Program-made: the position numbers and the translations under genes | Notes under the pieces: generated by a model | Database searches by the model: none | Told to the model about the DNA's origin: nothing | What the model saw: the letters and a program-made list of their open reading frames with translations, nothing else | NCBI GenBank assembly: GCA_016745075.1 | Contig: JADGDD010000003.1 | Coordinates: forward strand, 186,001 to 250,000 | Reading direction: 5' to 3' | Length of the DNA stretch: 64,000 bases | DNA from: Planctomycetota bacterium | GTDB lineage: Bacteria > Planctomycetota > UBA11346 | Part shown: positions 44,457 through 54,097 of the stretch, piece after piece | Numbering within the stretch: the first letter of the stretch is position 1 | Layout: each line of letters starts with the position of its first letter

Positions 44457-45584
44457 ATGCGACACCTCCTTGTTCCTGCGCTTGCTTGCGCTTGTGCTCT
44501 CCCACTTACGGCAGCAGAAACCACAGAAAGTGGTCTTGAAGCTCCCACCATGCCATCATCCTCCACAACAGATGGAGAGAACGCCCTGAAATGGGGTGGG
44601 TACGGTGAAATGCATTACACAGATTATGCTGGTGACGGGAAGTCAAATAAGCTTGATTTCCACCGTTTTGTCTTGATGGCGGAATATCAACTGGAAGACA
44701 ACATTCGTTTTGTCTCCGAATTTGAAATTGAACACGCCTTCTTCTCTTCTACCAGCGGTAATGGCGAGCTTGAAATAGAGCAAGCCTACATCGACTTCAG
44801 TATTGATGAAGATATGAGTGTTCAGGCTGGTATGATGTTGTTGCCTATCAGTTGGACGAATGTTCACCATGAGCCAACACAATTTCATGGTGTTGAACGC
44901 CCTTATGTCGAAAAAGTGATTGTCCCAACCACATGGTTTGAAAATGGTATACAGTTTTCCCATACCGTGGATGAGAAGTTCTCATATAAAATAGGTGCTT
45001 TTGCTGCATTGGATAAGGCAAATATTACACCAGGATCTGCCAAACCTTTACGTAATGGTCGTCAAAAAGGGTCTGAATCTACAGCGGATAACTTTTTGTT
45101 TGTTGGTCATGCAGAATACCAAGCGATGGATGATTTAGTCCTGACAGCAAGTTTATTGACTGGTTCCAATGGCACCAACAGTGATGCTGTTGATACCAAA
45201 GACTACAACTTGACGCTGATCACTTTGGACGCGCGTTACCGCCATCAACAAATAGAAGGTTCTTTGTCCTATAGTAATGGTACCTTAGATGATGCCGGAG
45301 AAACTTCAGATACAGATAACTTCTATGGTATAAATGCCACTGTTGCTTATGATATTATGCCACATATCAGTGATATCAGCGATAACGAACTCTGGTTCTT
45401 TGCTCGTTTTGAGCAGTGGAAAGTAACTGATGCTGATAGTGCGAATAACGGTGACATTCGCCAAATTGGCGCAACATGGAAACCATCAACAAAAGTCAGT
45501 GTGAAATTTGACTATCAAGATTGGGATAATGATACGGATTCGGCTACCGACCGTTGGAACCTAGGTCTTGGGTATGCGTTCTAA
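44457..45584 (+). CDS. Outer-membrane porin-like beta-barrel protein
   Basis: 375 residues with signal peptide (LLVPALACACALPLTAAE). Amphipathic strands fill the rest: KWGGYGEMHYTDY, FHRFVLMAEYQLEDNIRFVSEFEIEH, EQAYIDFSIDEDMSVQAGMMLLPI. The protein ends WNLGLGYAF, a C-terminal Phe as used by the Bam machinery. It resembles phosphate-selective/OprO-type porins, but the substrate is open. The upstream Fur-like sites suggest a role in iron or metal supply. The next gene starts on the base after its stop codon. Confidence 0.82.
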   Translation: MRHLLVPALACACALPLTAAETTESGLEAPTMPSSSTTDGENALKWGGYGEMHYTDYAGDGKSNKLDFHRFVLMAEYQLEDNIRFVSEFEIEHAFFSSTSGNGELEIEQAYIDFSIDEDMSVQAGMMLLPISWTNVHHEPTQFHGVERPYVEKVIVPTTWFENGIQFSHTVDEKFSYKIGAFAALDKANITPGSAKPLRNGRQKGSESTADNFLFVGHAEYQAMDDLVLTASLLTGSNGTNSDAVDTKDYNLTLITLDARYRHQQIEGSLSYSNGTLDDAGETSDTDNFYGINATVAYDIMPHISDISDNELWFFARFEQWKVTDADSANNGDIRQIGATWKPSTKVSVKFDYQDWDNDTDSATDRWNLGLGYAF

Positions 45585-47072
45585 ATGAGAATCTCCTATC
45601 TGTGTGTGCTAGCATGGATGGCATGCTCTGCGGTTTCGGCCGTAGAGTATGTTTCATTTCGTGAGGCTATTACGCAAAGTATTCCCTGCTCCGGTAAAAT
45701 TGAGCGTTGGAAGCCCGCCTCATTGAAACAAGCTAGTGATGCCGCCTTAGCTGCAACGCGTTGTCGTGCTCAGGGTTCTCTTGGCGGTGTCTATGTTGGC
45801 CATAGTCAGCATAAGTTGGATGCTATTTGTTTTATTGATAATGTTATTGGCCGTACCGAATATATTACCTATTGCTGTGTATTGAACCCAGATGGTAGCG
45901 TTCGTCGTGTGACGATTATGGCTTATAGAGAGGCCTACGGTTCTGAAATTCGCCGCGAGGCATTTACTCAGCAATTTATAAGTAAGACAGCTACTGATAC
46001 GGTTCGTTTGCATAAAGATATCAGCAATATTGCAGGTGCTACGATGAGTTGCCTAGCAGTAACCGAACGTGTGCGTTTTCTCACTCGTCTGTACCAGCAA
46101 TATTTATTTGATGACCTAGCGACGTGGGTGGAGCAACGTCCAGTCTCACCAACCGCGCCACTTGCGGGTACATATGCAGCTGTGCGCAGTGGCATGGTTG
46201 GCAGTAGTGTTTTGACGTGCTCGTCTCAAGAGAATGATGACGAAATTCAGCAGCGTTTAGAACGTGCACTTACACTTGCACAAACCTGTGATGCGCAGAT
46301 CAATAGTTGGGTGCCAGATAGTGATATTGCGGCATTGAATGTGCATAAGCAGCAGATACTGAGACCATATGCTGTTCGCTTGCTGACAAGAGCAATACAA
46401 TGGTATCAACAGAGTGGTGGTTATTTTAATCCGAGTATTCGGCCATTGATAGAGCTGTGGAAGCAAGCAGAAGTCGCACAAAAACAACCACAGGCAGCAG
46501 ACATTGAGCGGGCACGTTTACATAGCGATTTCAAAAACTGTGTGCTTGATGGTGGAAAGGTGCGTATTGCAGAAAACATGCGCATTGATTGCGGAGCCTT
46601 ACGAAAAGGTTTGATCCTTGATGTGGTGGCTGAACAATTAACCGATATATCAGGAGTATTGAGTTTTGGCGAGTCTAGCTTTAAAGCTCTTCATGCCGAA
46701 CAACAGATTGCACTACGAGACCCGCAGCAACTATCGGTTGTGCGTGGTTCTGTGACATTGGCCCCCTATACAGCTCTTGCCTGTTCCAATGCTGCGGGCC
46801 AATTATTTACAGTTGCTGGGCACGAGATGAGTCACTTGATCAATCCATTTACTGGTGAGCCTGTTTCTCGCTTACGACAAGCTTGGGTCTGTGCACCGTC
46901 GGCGGCAGATGCGGACGTGTTGGCGACCTTGTGCTGTATTATGCCGATAGACGAAGTTTTGGCTTTATTGGACAAGCAAGCCGGCTGTGAGGCTTCCATC
47001 TGGACAGGGCAAAAATTTGTCCAGACCAGTGGTTGGCAAGAAAATCCGCTGGAAAAGGCAGCTGCACCGTAA
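45585..47072 (+). CDS. Fusion of FMN-binding domain and ApbE-type FAD:protein FMN transferase
   Basis: 495 residues. A signal peptide (to about 19) leads to an FMN_bind-like domain (about 45-170). Its flavinylation-type motif AGATMS has candidate T153 (the usual first Ser/Thr is Ala150). An ApbE-type domain (about 203-480) has MVGSSVL for MGT, WVPDSDIAALN, GGYFNPSIRPLIELW, LRKGLILDVVAE, SHLINPFTG (Asn420 where Asp is usual) and DADVLATL with the metal-ligand-type D443 and T448. If active, the transferase could flavinylate its own partner domain in cis. It is rich in cysteines (14). The start directly abuts the porin stop, so it probably shares the Fur-like promoter. Confidence 0.8.
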   Translation: MRISYLCVLAWMACSAVSAVEYVSFREAITQSIPCSGKIERWKPASLKQASDAALAATRCRAQGSLGGVYVGHSQHKLDAICFIDNVIGRTEYITYCCVLNPDGSVRRVTIMAYREAYGSEIRREAFTQQFISKTATDTVRLHKDISNIAGATMSCLAVTERVRFLTRLYQQYLFDDLATWVEQRPVSPTAPLAGTYAAVRSGMVGSSVLTCSSQENDDEIQQRLERALTLAQTCDAQINSWVPDSDIAALNVHKQQILRPYAVRLLTRAIQWYQQSGGYFNPSIRPLIELWKQAEVAQKQPQAADIERARLHSDFKNCVLDGGKVRIAENMRIDCGALRKGLILDVVAEQLTDISGVLSFGESSFKALHAEQQIALRDPQQLSVVRGSVTLAPYTALACSNAAGQLFTVAGHEMSHLINPFTGEPVSRLRQAWVCAPSAADADVLATLCCIMPIDEVLALLDKQAGCEASIWTGQKFVQTSGWQENPLEKAAAP

Positions 47073-47085
47073 ACACTGCTGACCT

Positions 47086-47724
47086 ATGCGATTTTTAGCC
47101 TCCAATTTCTCACTGTCTCAGCTCACTTGTCGAACTCGCTATTTGTTGCTCTGCTTTCTGCTCTGCATATGCGGGCAAGTAGTGACAGGAATCGGCATGC
47201 ATCACCGGCGTATTGGTTGGAGCATTGATAGTATCAGTCACTATTATACGGGCATCCACACCACCGTGCCGGATGAAGTAGAACAAAAGACGGTGCCACC
47301 TTTGGTTCAGGATGACTTTGCAGATTTGGAAGCCCCAGATCTACCACATCTTGCGCCCCCAAACGCAGAGCCGCTTTCTGTCGCTAAAAGTATGGATTCA
47401 TTGCTGGAAATAGCTCATATTCATTTAGCAATGATGCCGCTGATCGTTTTTATTGTTACTCACTTGTTCGCTATGATTCCAATGGGGCAATCTCGATATG
47501 CGGCAGGCTGGTCCTATCTGTGTTATGGCTGTGTTGTTTTGGATGTGGCCTGCCCTTTAGTTATGGAACAAGCCCCGTGGTTCTTTGCTGCGTGTAAGCT
47601 GGTTGGTTTTGTCGGTTTGCAGTTTTCTTTGCTGCTCATGTCTCTTATTATCTGTGTCGAAGCCGTGCGAATGCGGAAGCAAGGACCCCAGCGCTTGAAG
47701 ACTGCTGAACCGAAGAAAGATTGA
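47086..47724 (+). CDS. Four-helix membrane protein with conserved-looking histidines, possible electron-transfer partner
   Basis: 212 residues. Helices lie at about 18-38, 110-130, 141-161 and 168-190. A periplasmic loop (about 40-105) is acidic and Pro-rich. Histidines occur near membrane edges (GMHHRRIG, ISHYYTG, IAHIHLA, VTHLFAM), the type of arrangement that can bind heme b or pass electrons, but no CxxCH motif or recognised family is present. It lies 13 bp after the FMN_bind-ApbE fusion, so it could feed electrons to the flavin. The function is inferred only. Confidence 0.6.
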   Translation: MRFLASNFSLSQLTCRTRYLLLCFLLCICGQVVTGIGMHHRRIGWSIDSISHYYTGIHTTVPDEVEQKTVPPLVQDDFADLEAPDLPHLAPPNAEPLSVAKSMDSLLEIAHIHLAMMPLIVFIVTHLFAMIPMGQSRYAAGWSYLCYGCVVLDVACPLVMEQAPWFFAACKLVGFVGLQFSLLLMSLIICVEAVRMRKQGPQRLKTAEPKKD

Positions 47725-47791
47725 TATATCTCTGGTCATCGCGTGTATAGAGGGTATGATCAGCCCCGCTAACAGGTAGGTGCCTATTTTT

Positions 47792-48568
47792 ATGACTCTG
47801 AAGATATGGCTGTGGTGCATGTACATTGTGGCACAGCAGATAGGAAAAGACTCGTCCAGTTCACTGGTATCGAGTTATTTGCGATGGTGCCGTAGATCAG
47901 CCCCGCGTATCGCCAAGTATGTTGTATTTGCTTTTTGCGTACTTGTGAGCACGGGGTGTAGTGGATGTTCTAGTAATGATACATCTGGTGTGCAGGTGCT
48001 ACTTGTTAATACGGAGTCACCACGACAGGTGAGAGATGTTATTCCTGAAAACTTTAATCTTGTCTATAATGTTTCAGGTTTGAGTGGTGTTACTCCCTAT
48101 ACCATTTCGTTACGGCGAGGTGGTAGTGAGGTCGATAATAATACCAGTGGTGTGTTTGCTATTGATACTAGTGGTATGGCTGCTGGTACCTACGCCTACA
48201 AAGCAGTGCTCACAGCAGGCCAAGAAACTGCACAGTCAGTAGATTACCAGTTGGTGATTGATAAGAATGATGCACCAGAGTTTACCGGAACTTTACCTTT
48301 GGCTACCATGACTGATAAGACTACTCCCACGGTAACGATTTCCTATTCTGACCCTGAATCAGATACGATACAGGCAGTGGTCGTTCGGTATCGCACCGGT
48401 GGTACCGGTGCCTATACTGATTATGGCAGCTATTCAGCAACAGCAGTTCAAACTGTTATTTTACCCACACTCGCTGGTCAAATTCTGGAAATAGAATTTA
48501 CAACACAAGATCGATGGGGAGCGGTAGACACTTTTGTTCATACCATCACTCCGGTTGGTTCTGGTTGA
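47792..48568 (+). CDS. Lipoprotein with Ig-like/cadherin-like repeats, unknown function
   Basis: 258 residues. A long N-region precedes a lipoprotein-type signal (FAFCVLVSTGCSG, lipobox STGC). Two beta-sandwich-like modules follow (about 75-160 and 165-258), with PEFTG, TVTISYSDPESDTIQAVVVRY and ILEIEFTTQDRWG strands. It is likely a surface or periplasmic adhesin or structural protein. The start is uncertain (GTG 47780, ATG 47792 or ATG 47819). It follows the membrane protein by 67 bp. Confidence 0.6.
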   Translation: MTLKIWLWCMYIVAQQIGKDSSSSLVSSYLRWCRRSAPRIAKYVVFAFCVLVSTGCSGCSSNDTSGVQVLLVNTESPRQVRDVIPENFNLVYNVSGLSGVTPYTISLRRGGSEVDNNTSGVFAIDTSGMAAGTYAYKAVLTAGQETAQSVDYQLVIDKNDAPEFTGTLPLATMTDKTTPTVTISYSDPESDTIQAVVVRYRTGGTGAYTDYGSYSATAVQTVILPTLAGQILEIEFTTQDRWGAVDTFVHTITPVGSG

Positions 48569-48617
48569 TTATTCTCAAAACTCTCATTTACAAAGTATAA
48601 GCACATATCATACTCCG

Positions 48618-49433
48618 ATGATGATGCGTTTAGTGTGTATTAATGGCGAAGACCGAGGCGGTTCCTTTGAAATGACCGTTGGCCGGACCGCTATTTTGGG
48701 TCGTGATCCAGGAGTCACTGGATTGCAAATCAACGATATTATGGCAAGTCGAAAACATCTGAATGTGACTGCCGAACAAGGACAGTTTACAATAGAAGAT
48801 CTTGGTAGTGCTAATGGCTCGCGTATTAATGGTTCTGCTTTGGTTAAGCCAACCATAGCTTACCCTGGAGATATCCTTATTATTGGCCATTCAAGCTTCT
48901 TGGTGGAAGACCCGCAGAATATATCTGGTCCAGACGTGCGTATCAGTACGCCTCATGAAGAGGGAAATGGTGTTGGCACAAGCTCTGTAGAACGAATGAG
49001 TTCTCAACGTTTAAAAAAGCAACTCCGTCGCCATAAAACAATCAACTATGTGCCGGAAGAAGCGGGTGGAGAAGGTTCTGTGGATGCCACCAGCACTGAT
49101 ATGCTTGCAGGCTTATTGACTGATTTGCCGATGGCAGTGCTCGTGTATGATAGCAATGATCGTATTATTATTGCAAATGACCTATTCAAACGCCTGTTTG
49201 ATCTCACCATTGGTGTAGGTGTAAAGGCATCAGCAGTAATAGAAAACTTAGCTTCTCATCTGCTCTACCCAGAAGACATGCAAACCTTACTTGGTGGGCA
49301 GGCACAAGATGCGATGCGCCTTGATCTGCCACGTAGTCGTTACTGGCTAGCTTGGTGTTCTCAGAATCCACACCAAACCACTCTTTTTCTGCTTACAGAT
49401 GAAACCCTTGGCAAACACGGTTCTGTCGTGTAG
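48618..49433 (+). CDS. FHA-domain protein with C-terminal PAS-like domain
   Basis: 271 residues. The FHA domain (about 5-95) has the phosphothreonine-binding pattern: AILGRDPGVTGLQIND, ASRKHLNV, IEDLGSANGSRING. A basic linker (RLKKQLRRHKTIN) leads to a PAS-like region (about 165-260: LPMAVLVYDSNDRIIIANDLFKRLFDL). FHA reads phospho-threonine signals from Ser/Thr kinases. I start at the ATG cluster 48618-48626 because the domain begins there, although no ribosome site is seen. It is 12 bp upstream of a pseudo-receiver gene, so the two are a probable signalling pair. Confidence 0.8.
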   Translation: MMMRLVCINGEDRGGSFEMTVGRTAILGRDPGVTGLQINDIMASRKHLNVTAEQGQFTIEDLGSANGSRINGSALVKPTIAYPGDILIIGHSSFLVEDPQNISGPDVRISTPHEEGNGVGTSSVERMSSQRLKKQLRRHKTINYVPEEAGGEGSVDATSTDMLAGLLTDLPMAVLVYDSNDRIIIANDLFKRLFDLTIGVGVKASAVIENLASHLLYPEDMQTLLGGQAQDAMRLDLPRSRYWLAWCSQNPHQTTLFLLTDETLGKHGSVV

Positions 49434-49445
49434 ACTAGGAGTGCT

Positions 49446-50294
49446 ATGTCACTGAATATTCTTGTTGCTGATTCCTCATCTGATCATTCATTACTGTTGG
49501 CCCAATTCCTTATGAACAGCGGTCATCAGGTAGAAACCTGTTCTAATGGTTTGGAAGCCTATCGAGCTATTCAACAGCGAGCACAATCACAGAGTCCTTA
49601 TAACTTTGCACTTGCAGAATTACAGCTTTCAGGAATGGATGCTTTGCAAATTTTACAAGATACCAAGTTACAGAATTATGCACCGATCTTTGCCATTCAT
49701 TTACCTCCAGAGCAATTAACACAAGACATTCAAGATCGAGCGGGCCATCTTGGCTGTGCACAGATTTTTCAAAGTCCTGTTAATTTAACACAATTAGGAA
49801 CATTGGCTCAAACTTTGGTGAATGAACAAGATCAGCAAAATCCTTTTTTCGGTACGGGCCGTATTACCAAGAGACATACGAGTACCCGTATTGTTAATCA
49901 AGATGGGCCAGCGACCAGTGCCACCCATCGTAATGATACCTTATCACCGCTGACAGACTCATATCGAAGAAATACAGGTACTGAAACAGATCGCTATACA
50001 CGCAGTACTTCCCGAGCAGATTTATATAGTGGTCGTTACCAACGTCGTCCATCGCAAGGTGGCGGGGGTGGAACGATACGAGTGCGACGTGGAGTCACCG
50101 GATCTACGCCCAAAGAACAAGATGCTACTCTACCGCACCAAACACCATCAGCGCCATCTTTACCGGCGGCAGATATTTATGCCGTCCGCTGTGCTCATTG
50201 CCAAGGAACCTTCTCCGTTCAACGACGATCAGAAATGTATGATGTCCTCTGTGTTCACTGCTCGCAAGTCAACCGCATCATGCCTCCAGAATAA
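49446..50294 (+). CDS. Pseudo-receiver protein with C-terminal zinc ribbon
   Basis: 282 residues. The N-terminal receiver-like fold (about 1-125) has Glu58 where the phosphorylated Asp should be (FALAELQLSGMDALQ), and Ser residues replace most of the acidic pair (ADSSSD), so it probably cannot be phosphorylated. A low-complexity Arg/Ser/Thr linker (about 140-235, including GGGGG) follows. The C-terminal zinc ribbon has C249/C252 and C269/C272. It may respond to binding partners or redox state and is the downstream partner of the FHA-PAS gene. TAGGAG precedes the ATG. Confidence 0.75.
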   Translation: MSLNILVADSSSDHSLLLAQFLMNSGHQVETCSNGLEAYRAIQQRAQSQSPYNFALAELQLSGMDALQILQDTKLQNYAPIFAIHLPPEQLTQDIQDRAGHLGCAQIFQSPVNLTQLGTLAQTLVNEQDQQNPFFGTGRITKRHTSTRIVNQDGPATSATHRNDTLSPLTDSYRRNTGTETDRYTRSTSRADLYSGRYQRRPSQGGGGGTIRVRRGVTGSTPKEQDATLPHQTPSAPSLPAADIYAVRCAHCQGTFSVQRRSEMYDVLCVHCSQVNRIMPPE

Positions 50295-50390
50295 TGGAAG
50301 CGGTATTTTTCTCGAAATATTTTTACATTATTTTCTGAGTTACGAATAATTACCAATGTATTGAAGAGTTGTAGTTGAACGGCTCCTCCA

Positions 50391-50425
50391 TAAAAAATCC
50401 CCCGCAGCGTAAATCTGCGGGGGAT
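50391..50425 (-). terminator. Strong intrinsic terminator after ppdK (minus strand)
   Basis: An 11-bp GC-rich stem (50397-50407 with 50415-50425) and 7-nt loop are followed on the minus strand by a run of six T residues. On the plus strand the tail is weaker, so it may also help to end the pseudo-receiver transcript. Confidence 0.85.
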
Positions 50426-50458
50426 AGATGTTTTATTCATGCTTGTGGCAGTGAATAT

Positions 50459-53338
50459 TTATTTTTTCTTTGCAGCAGCTTTCTTTTTCTTCGCGACTGG
50501 CTTTTTAGTAGCAGGAAGATCGCCAGCTTTGATGGCCGCTTTTGCAGCAGCAAGGCGGGCAACTGGTACGCGGAATGGGCTACAGCTAACATAGCTCAGG
50601 CCAACGTTATGGCAGAAGTCGATAGAAGCAGGATCACCACCATGCTCACCACAGATACCAAGTTTGATGTCTGGACGAGTAGCGCGGCCACCTTCAACAG
50701 CGATTTTGATCAGTTTACCAACACCAGTTTGATCAAGAGACGCAAATGGGTTTGCTTGAACGATGCCAAGTTCTGGGCCTTGGTATTGTGGTAAGAAGCT
50801 ACCAGCATCGTCACGGCTCATACCCAAAGCAGTTTGGGTCAAGTCGTTGGTACCGAAGCTGAAGAATTCAGCTTGGTTAGCAATTTCGTCGGCTGTTAGT
50901 GCAGCGCGAGGAATTTCAATCATAGTACCAACTTTGTAGTCCAACTTGATGCCAGCTTTAGCAATTTCTTCTTTGGCAACGCGATGAACGATGTCCAATT
51001 GAAGTTCAAGCTCGCGCTCGAAGCTAACTAATGGAATCATGATTTCTGGAATTGGAGCTTTTTTCGTTGTTTTAGACTTAGCAACTTTGATAGCAGCTTG
51101 GAATACAGCGCGTGCCTGCATTTCAGTGATTTCTGGATAGACGTTACCCAAACGACAGCCACGGTGGCCGAGCATTGGGTTAGACTCATGCAAGCTTTCG
51201 CAAATGCTTTCGATACGGTCGTATTTCAGGCCAAGCTTCTTAGCAAGATCGTTTTTCTGGTCTTTGCTGTTTGGTAGGAATTCGTGCAGAGGTGGGTCCA
51301 AGAAACGAATCGTTACTGGTTTGCCAGCCATTGCTTTGAAGAGACCAGAGAAGTCTTTGCGTTGAATTGGAAGCAGTTTTTTCAGTGCACCAGTGAAGTG
51401 GTCGATAGCTAGTTTGTATTCGTTTTTGAGAATACGAGCATCTTCAGTACCTTCAGCAAGTTTTGCTTTGTATTCACTGTATTCAGCAGCAAACATGATC
51501 ATTTCACGAATGTGGTCAATGCGATCACCTTCGAAGAACATGTGCTCGGTACGACAGAGGCCAATGCCTTCAGCGCCGAAAGATACAGCGTTAACGGCTT
51601 GGTCAGGTTGGTCAGCGTTGGTACGAATGCCGAGAGTACGGTATTTGTCAGCCAATTTCATGACGAAGTTGTAGTATTTGAAGAGTTCAGATTTTTCTGC
51701 CTTCATAGTACCATCAACAAGAACCTGAATTAGTTCAGATGGAGCGGTTTCAACTTGGCCAGAAAGAATTTCACCAGTTGAACCGTTGATAGAAACAAAG
51801 TCGCCTTCTTTGATGTTCTTACCTTTGCAAGAAAGAACGCCTTTAGCGTAATCAATTTCGATTTCGCCAGCACCAGCAACACAAACTTTACCCATTTGAC
51901 GAGCAACAACAGCCGCATGGCTAGAAACGCCGCCTTTAGCAGTAAGAATACCGTGTGCAGCAATCATGCCGCGTAAGTCTTCTGGGCTTGTTTCAACGCG
52001 AGCAAGAATAACTGGGCCATGTTCTGCCCACATTTCAGCTTTTTCAGCAGAGAAAGCAACAACGCCAGATGCAGCGCCAGGACCAGCAGGAAGGCCAACG
52101 GTTAACACTTTGCCGCCTTTAACTGCTTTGTCGTAATCTTTTTGGTTGAAGATAGGAGCAAGAAGTTGCTCGATAGCTTCTGGGTCTGCAGAACCAATTG
52201 CGTGTTCTGGAGTCATCAATTTTTGTTTCACCATGTCATGTGCAATTTTCACGTATGCTTGAGCAGTACGTTTGCCGTGACGGGTTTGGAGCAAGTAGAG
52301 AGTTTTGTCTTCAATGGTGAATTCAAAGTCTTGAACGTCGCCAAATTCTTTTTCAAGTTTCTTACGAACAGCTTCGAGTTCTTTGAATGATGCTTTCCAG
52401 TTTGCCTCTTTTGCCATATCAACAATTTTGAGTGGTGTACGGATACCAGCAACAACGTCTTCGCCTTGAGCGTTTACGAGGTACTCACCGTAGAATTCAT
52501 TGTCACCGTTGGCAGGGTTACGAGTAAAGGCAACACCAGTTGCGCTGTCTTCGCCCATGTTACCAAAGACCATGCTTTGTACGTTTACAGCTGTGCCCCA
52601 TGCGGCTGGGATTTGATATTTCGCACGGTAGAGAATAGCGCGGTCATTCATCCAGCTACCAAATACAGCGCCAATAGCACCGGTGAGTTGGTCGTATGGG
52701 TCTTCTGGGAAATCTTGACCAGAACGAGTTTTCACCAATTTTTTGAAGTCGTCGCAGAGTTGAGCGAGTTGTTCTTCATTGAGATCGCAGTCGTCCTCAA
52801 CTTTAGCAGATTTTTTGGCTTTTTCGAGGATGACTTCAAACGGGTCATGTTCGTTTTCGTTTGCTTTTTCAACACCCATAACAACGTCACCGTACATTTG
52901 GATGAAGCGACGGTAGCAGTCATAAGCAAAACGGCCATTGCCAGTACGCTTTTTGAGTGCTTCTACAGTAGTAGCATTTAAACCCAAGTTGAGAACAGTG
53001 TCCATCATGCCAGGCATAGATTCACGAGCGCCAGAACGTACCGCTACAAGCAAAGGCTTTTTAGCGTCACCAAATTTGGTGCCTTGGAGTTTTTCCATTT
53101 TCTTGATGCCGTCACGAATTTCTTTATCCAATGTTTTTGGATAGGTACAGTTGTGATCGTAGTAATAGTTACATACATCAGTTGTAATGGTGAAGCCAGA
53201 CGGAACGTTAAATCCGCGGCAGCTCATTTCAGCAAGGTTTGCACCTTTGCCACCAAGTGTGTTTTTGAGCGCAGCAGAGCCATCAGCTTTGCCTCCGCCG
53301 AAAGAGTAAACATATTTTGGAGTCTTGGTTCTAGCCAT
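50459..53338 (-). CDS. ppdK: Pyruvate, phosphate dikinase
   Basis: 959-residue cytoplasmic enzyme interconverting pyruvate + ATP + Pi with PEP + AMP + PPi. It has the N-terminal ATP-grasp domain ([25 protein letters not shown]), the swivelling His domain ([15 protein letters not shown], catalytic His), and the PEP/pyruvate barrel ([33 protein letters not shown]). It is slightly longer than the usual 870-890 residues because of an insert and a Lys/Ala-rich tail ending [16 protein letters not shown] lies 11 bp before the ATG. It is single, ended by a strong terminator, and supports gluconeogenesis or PPi-based glycolysis. Confidence 0.95.
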   Translation of the reverse strand: MARTKTPKYVYSFGGGKADGSAALKNTLGGKGANLAEMSCRGFNVPSGFTITTDVCNYYYDHNCTYPKTLDKEIRDGIKKMEKLQGTKFGDAKKPLLVAVRSGARESMPGMMDTVLNLGLNATTVEALKKRTGNGRFAYDCYRRFIQMYGDVVMGVEKANENEHDPFEVILEKAKKSAKVEDDCDLNEEQLAQLCDDFKKLVKTRSGQDFPEDPYDQLTGAIGAVFGSWMNDRAILYRAKYQIPAAWGTAVNVQSMVFGNMGEDSATGVAFTRNPANGDNEFYGEYLVNAQGEDVVAGIRTPLKIVDMAKEANWKASFKELEAVRKKLEKEFGDVQDFEFTIEDKTLYLLQTRHGKRTAQAYVKIAHDMVKQKLMTPEHAIGSADPEAIEQLLAPIFNQKDYDKAVKGGKVLTVGLPAGPGAASGVVAFSAEKAEMWAEHGPVILARVETSPEDLRGMIAAHGILTAKGGVSSHAAVVARQMGKVCVAGAGEIEIDYAKGVLSCKGKNIKEGDFVSINGSTGEILSGQVETAPSELIQVLVDGTMKAEKSELFKYYNFVMKLADKYRTLGIRTNADQPDQAVNAVSFGAEGIGLCRTEHMFFEGDRIDHIREMIMFAAEYSEYKAKLAEGTEDARILKNEYKLAIDHFTGALKKLLPIQRKDFSGLFKAMAGKPVTIRFLDPPLHEFLPNSKDQKNDLAKKLGLKYDRIESICESLHESNPMLGHRGCRLGNVYPEITEMQARAVFQAAIKVAKSKTTKKAPIPEIMIPLVSFERELELQLDIVHRVAKEEIAKAGIKLDYKVGTMIEIPRAALTADEIANQAEFFSFGTNDLTQTALGMSRDDAGSFLPQYQGPELGIVQANPFASLDQTGVGKLIKIAVEGGRATRPDIKLGICGEHGGDPASIDFCHNVGLSYVSCSPFRVPVARLAAAKAAIKAGDLPATKKPVAKKKKAAAKKK

Positions 53339-53537
53339 GTTGTCCGAATCCTTTTGTAAGGAGTGAATGATCGTGGAGCCCTCTCATATTGTAGAGATGG
53401 GTTCACGATGCAGAATGAGTAAATAGCGGGCAGAAGGCTATAAACCACATATCAAAAGGCAAGGCATGCTTCGTTTTCTGGGCGTTTCTGGGCGAAGCAT
53501 GCATTGACCACATAAAAAACATCACAGCATACATGGC

Positions 53538-53792
53538 ATGAGCAATGCACTTCCCGAAGCGAGTTTCCTAAATTTCCTTTCAGGCCTTGGTAGCCAAGCC
53601 TTGATGCAATTTGGTGAAATCCCAAACCCAGCAACTGGTGAACGAGAAGCGAACCCAGCTTTTGCTCGCTATACCGTGGATTTATTGCGTATTCTTAAAG
53701 AGAAGAGCGAAGGGAATAGAACCAAGGAAGAAAGCAGCTACTTAGAAGGTATGCTTGCTGATCTTGCCGGTCGTCTCGAAGCCGAAGCTTAA
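53538..53792 (+). CDS. DUF1844-family small protein
   Basis: 84 residues matching the DUF1844 pattern: FLNFLSGLGSQALMQFGEIPNPATG, then AVDLLRILKEK-type TVDLLRILKEKSEGNRTKEE and SYLEGMLADL. Function is unknown. It is a soluble, short helical protein widespread in planctomycetes, acidobacteria and deltaproteobacteria, supporting the taxonomic guess. It lies divergent to ppdK with no close co-directional neighbour. Confidence 0.85.
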   Translation: MSNALPEASFLNFLSGLGSQALMQFGEIPNPATGEREANPAFARYTVDLLRILKEKSEGNRTKEESSYLEGMLADLAGRLEAEA

Positions 53793-54097
53793 GTAAGTAC
53801 AGAAGCTTTTTTTATCAGTATTCTTGGGTCACATTTCTCTGAGCTTAGAGAATGGGCATTCTTGTTTGTAGACGTTAGACTTAGTTTTTTTTCTTAGATG
53901 TTGAGTAGGGTCCGTTTTCCCAATCTAAACCGTTGTTGGTCTATAAAATGCAGTACAGAATGTCCTTCATGCAGAACATGGAACTTTTGACTGCATCGTC
54001 TCAGGCATACTTTCAGTAAAAAGACTGTCTATTTTTATTAGTGTATAAAATGAAAGACTGACAGAATGCCTTCCCTTTTCTTATCAGGAGTTTTGTC
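53793..54097. other. 305-bp intergenic stretch between DUF1844 and yidC
   Basis: No gene is apparent. A short hairpin (TTCTCT/AGAGAA near 53840) and T-rich tracts are present but do not make a standard terminator. A TATAAA at about 54042 could be a -10 box for yidC, without a convincing -35. CAGGAG before 54098 is the yidC ribosome site. No tRNA or known ncRNA was recognised. Confidence 0.6.

Noticed and set aside
52466-52981. 171-codon open frame antisense to ppdK
   Set aside because: Lies inside the conserved ppdK coding sequence; hydrophobic stretches are a by-product of the sense codons.
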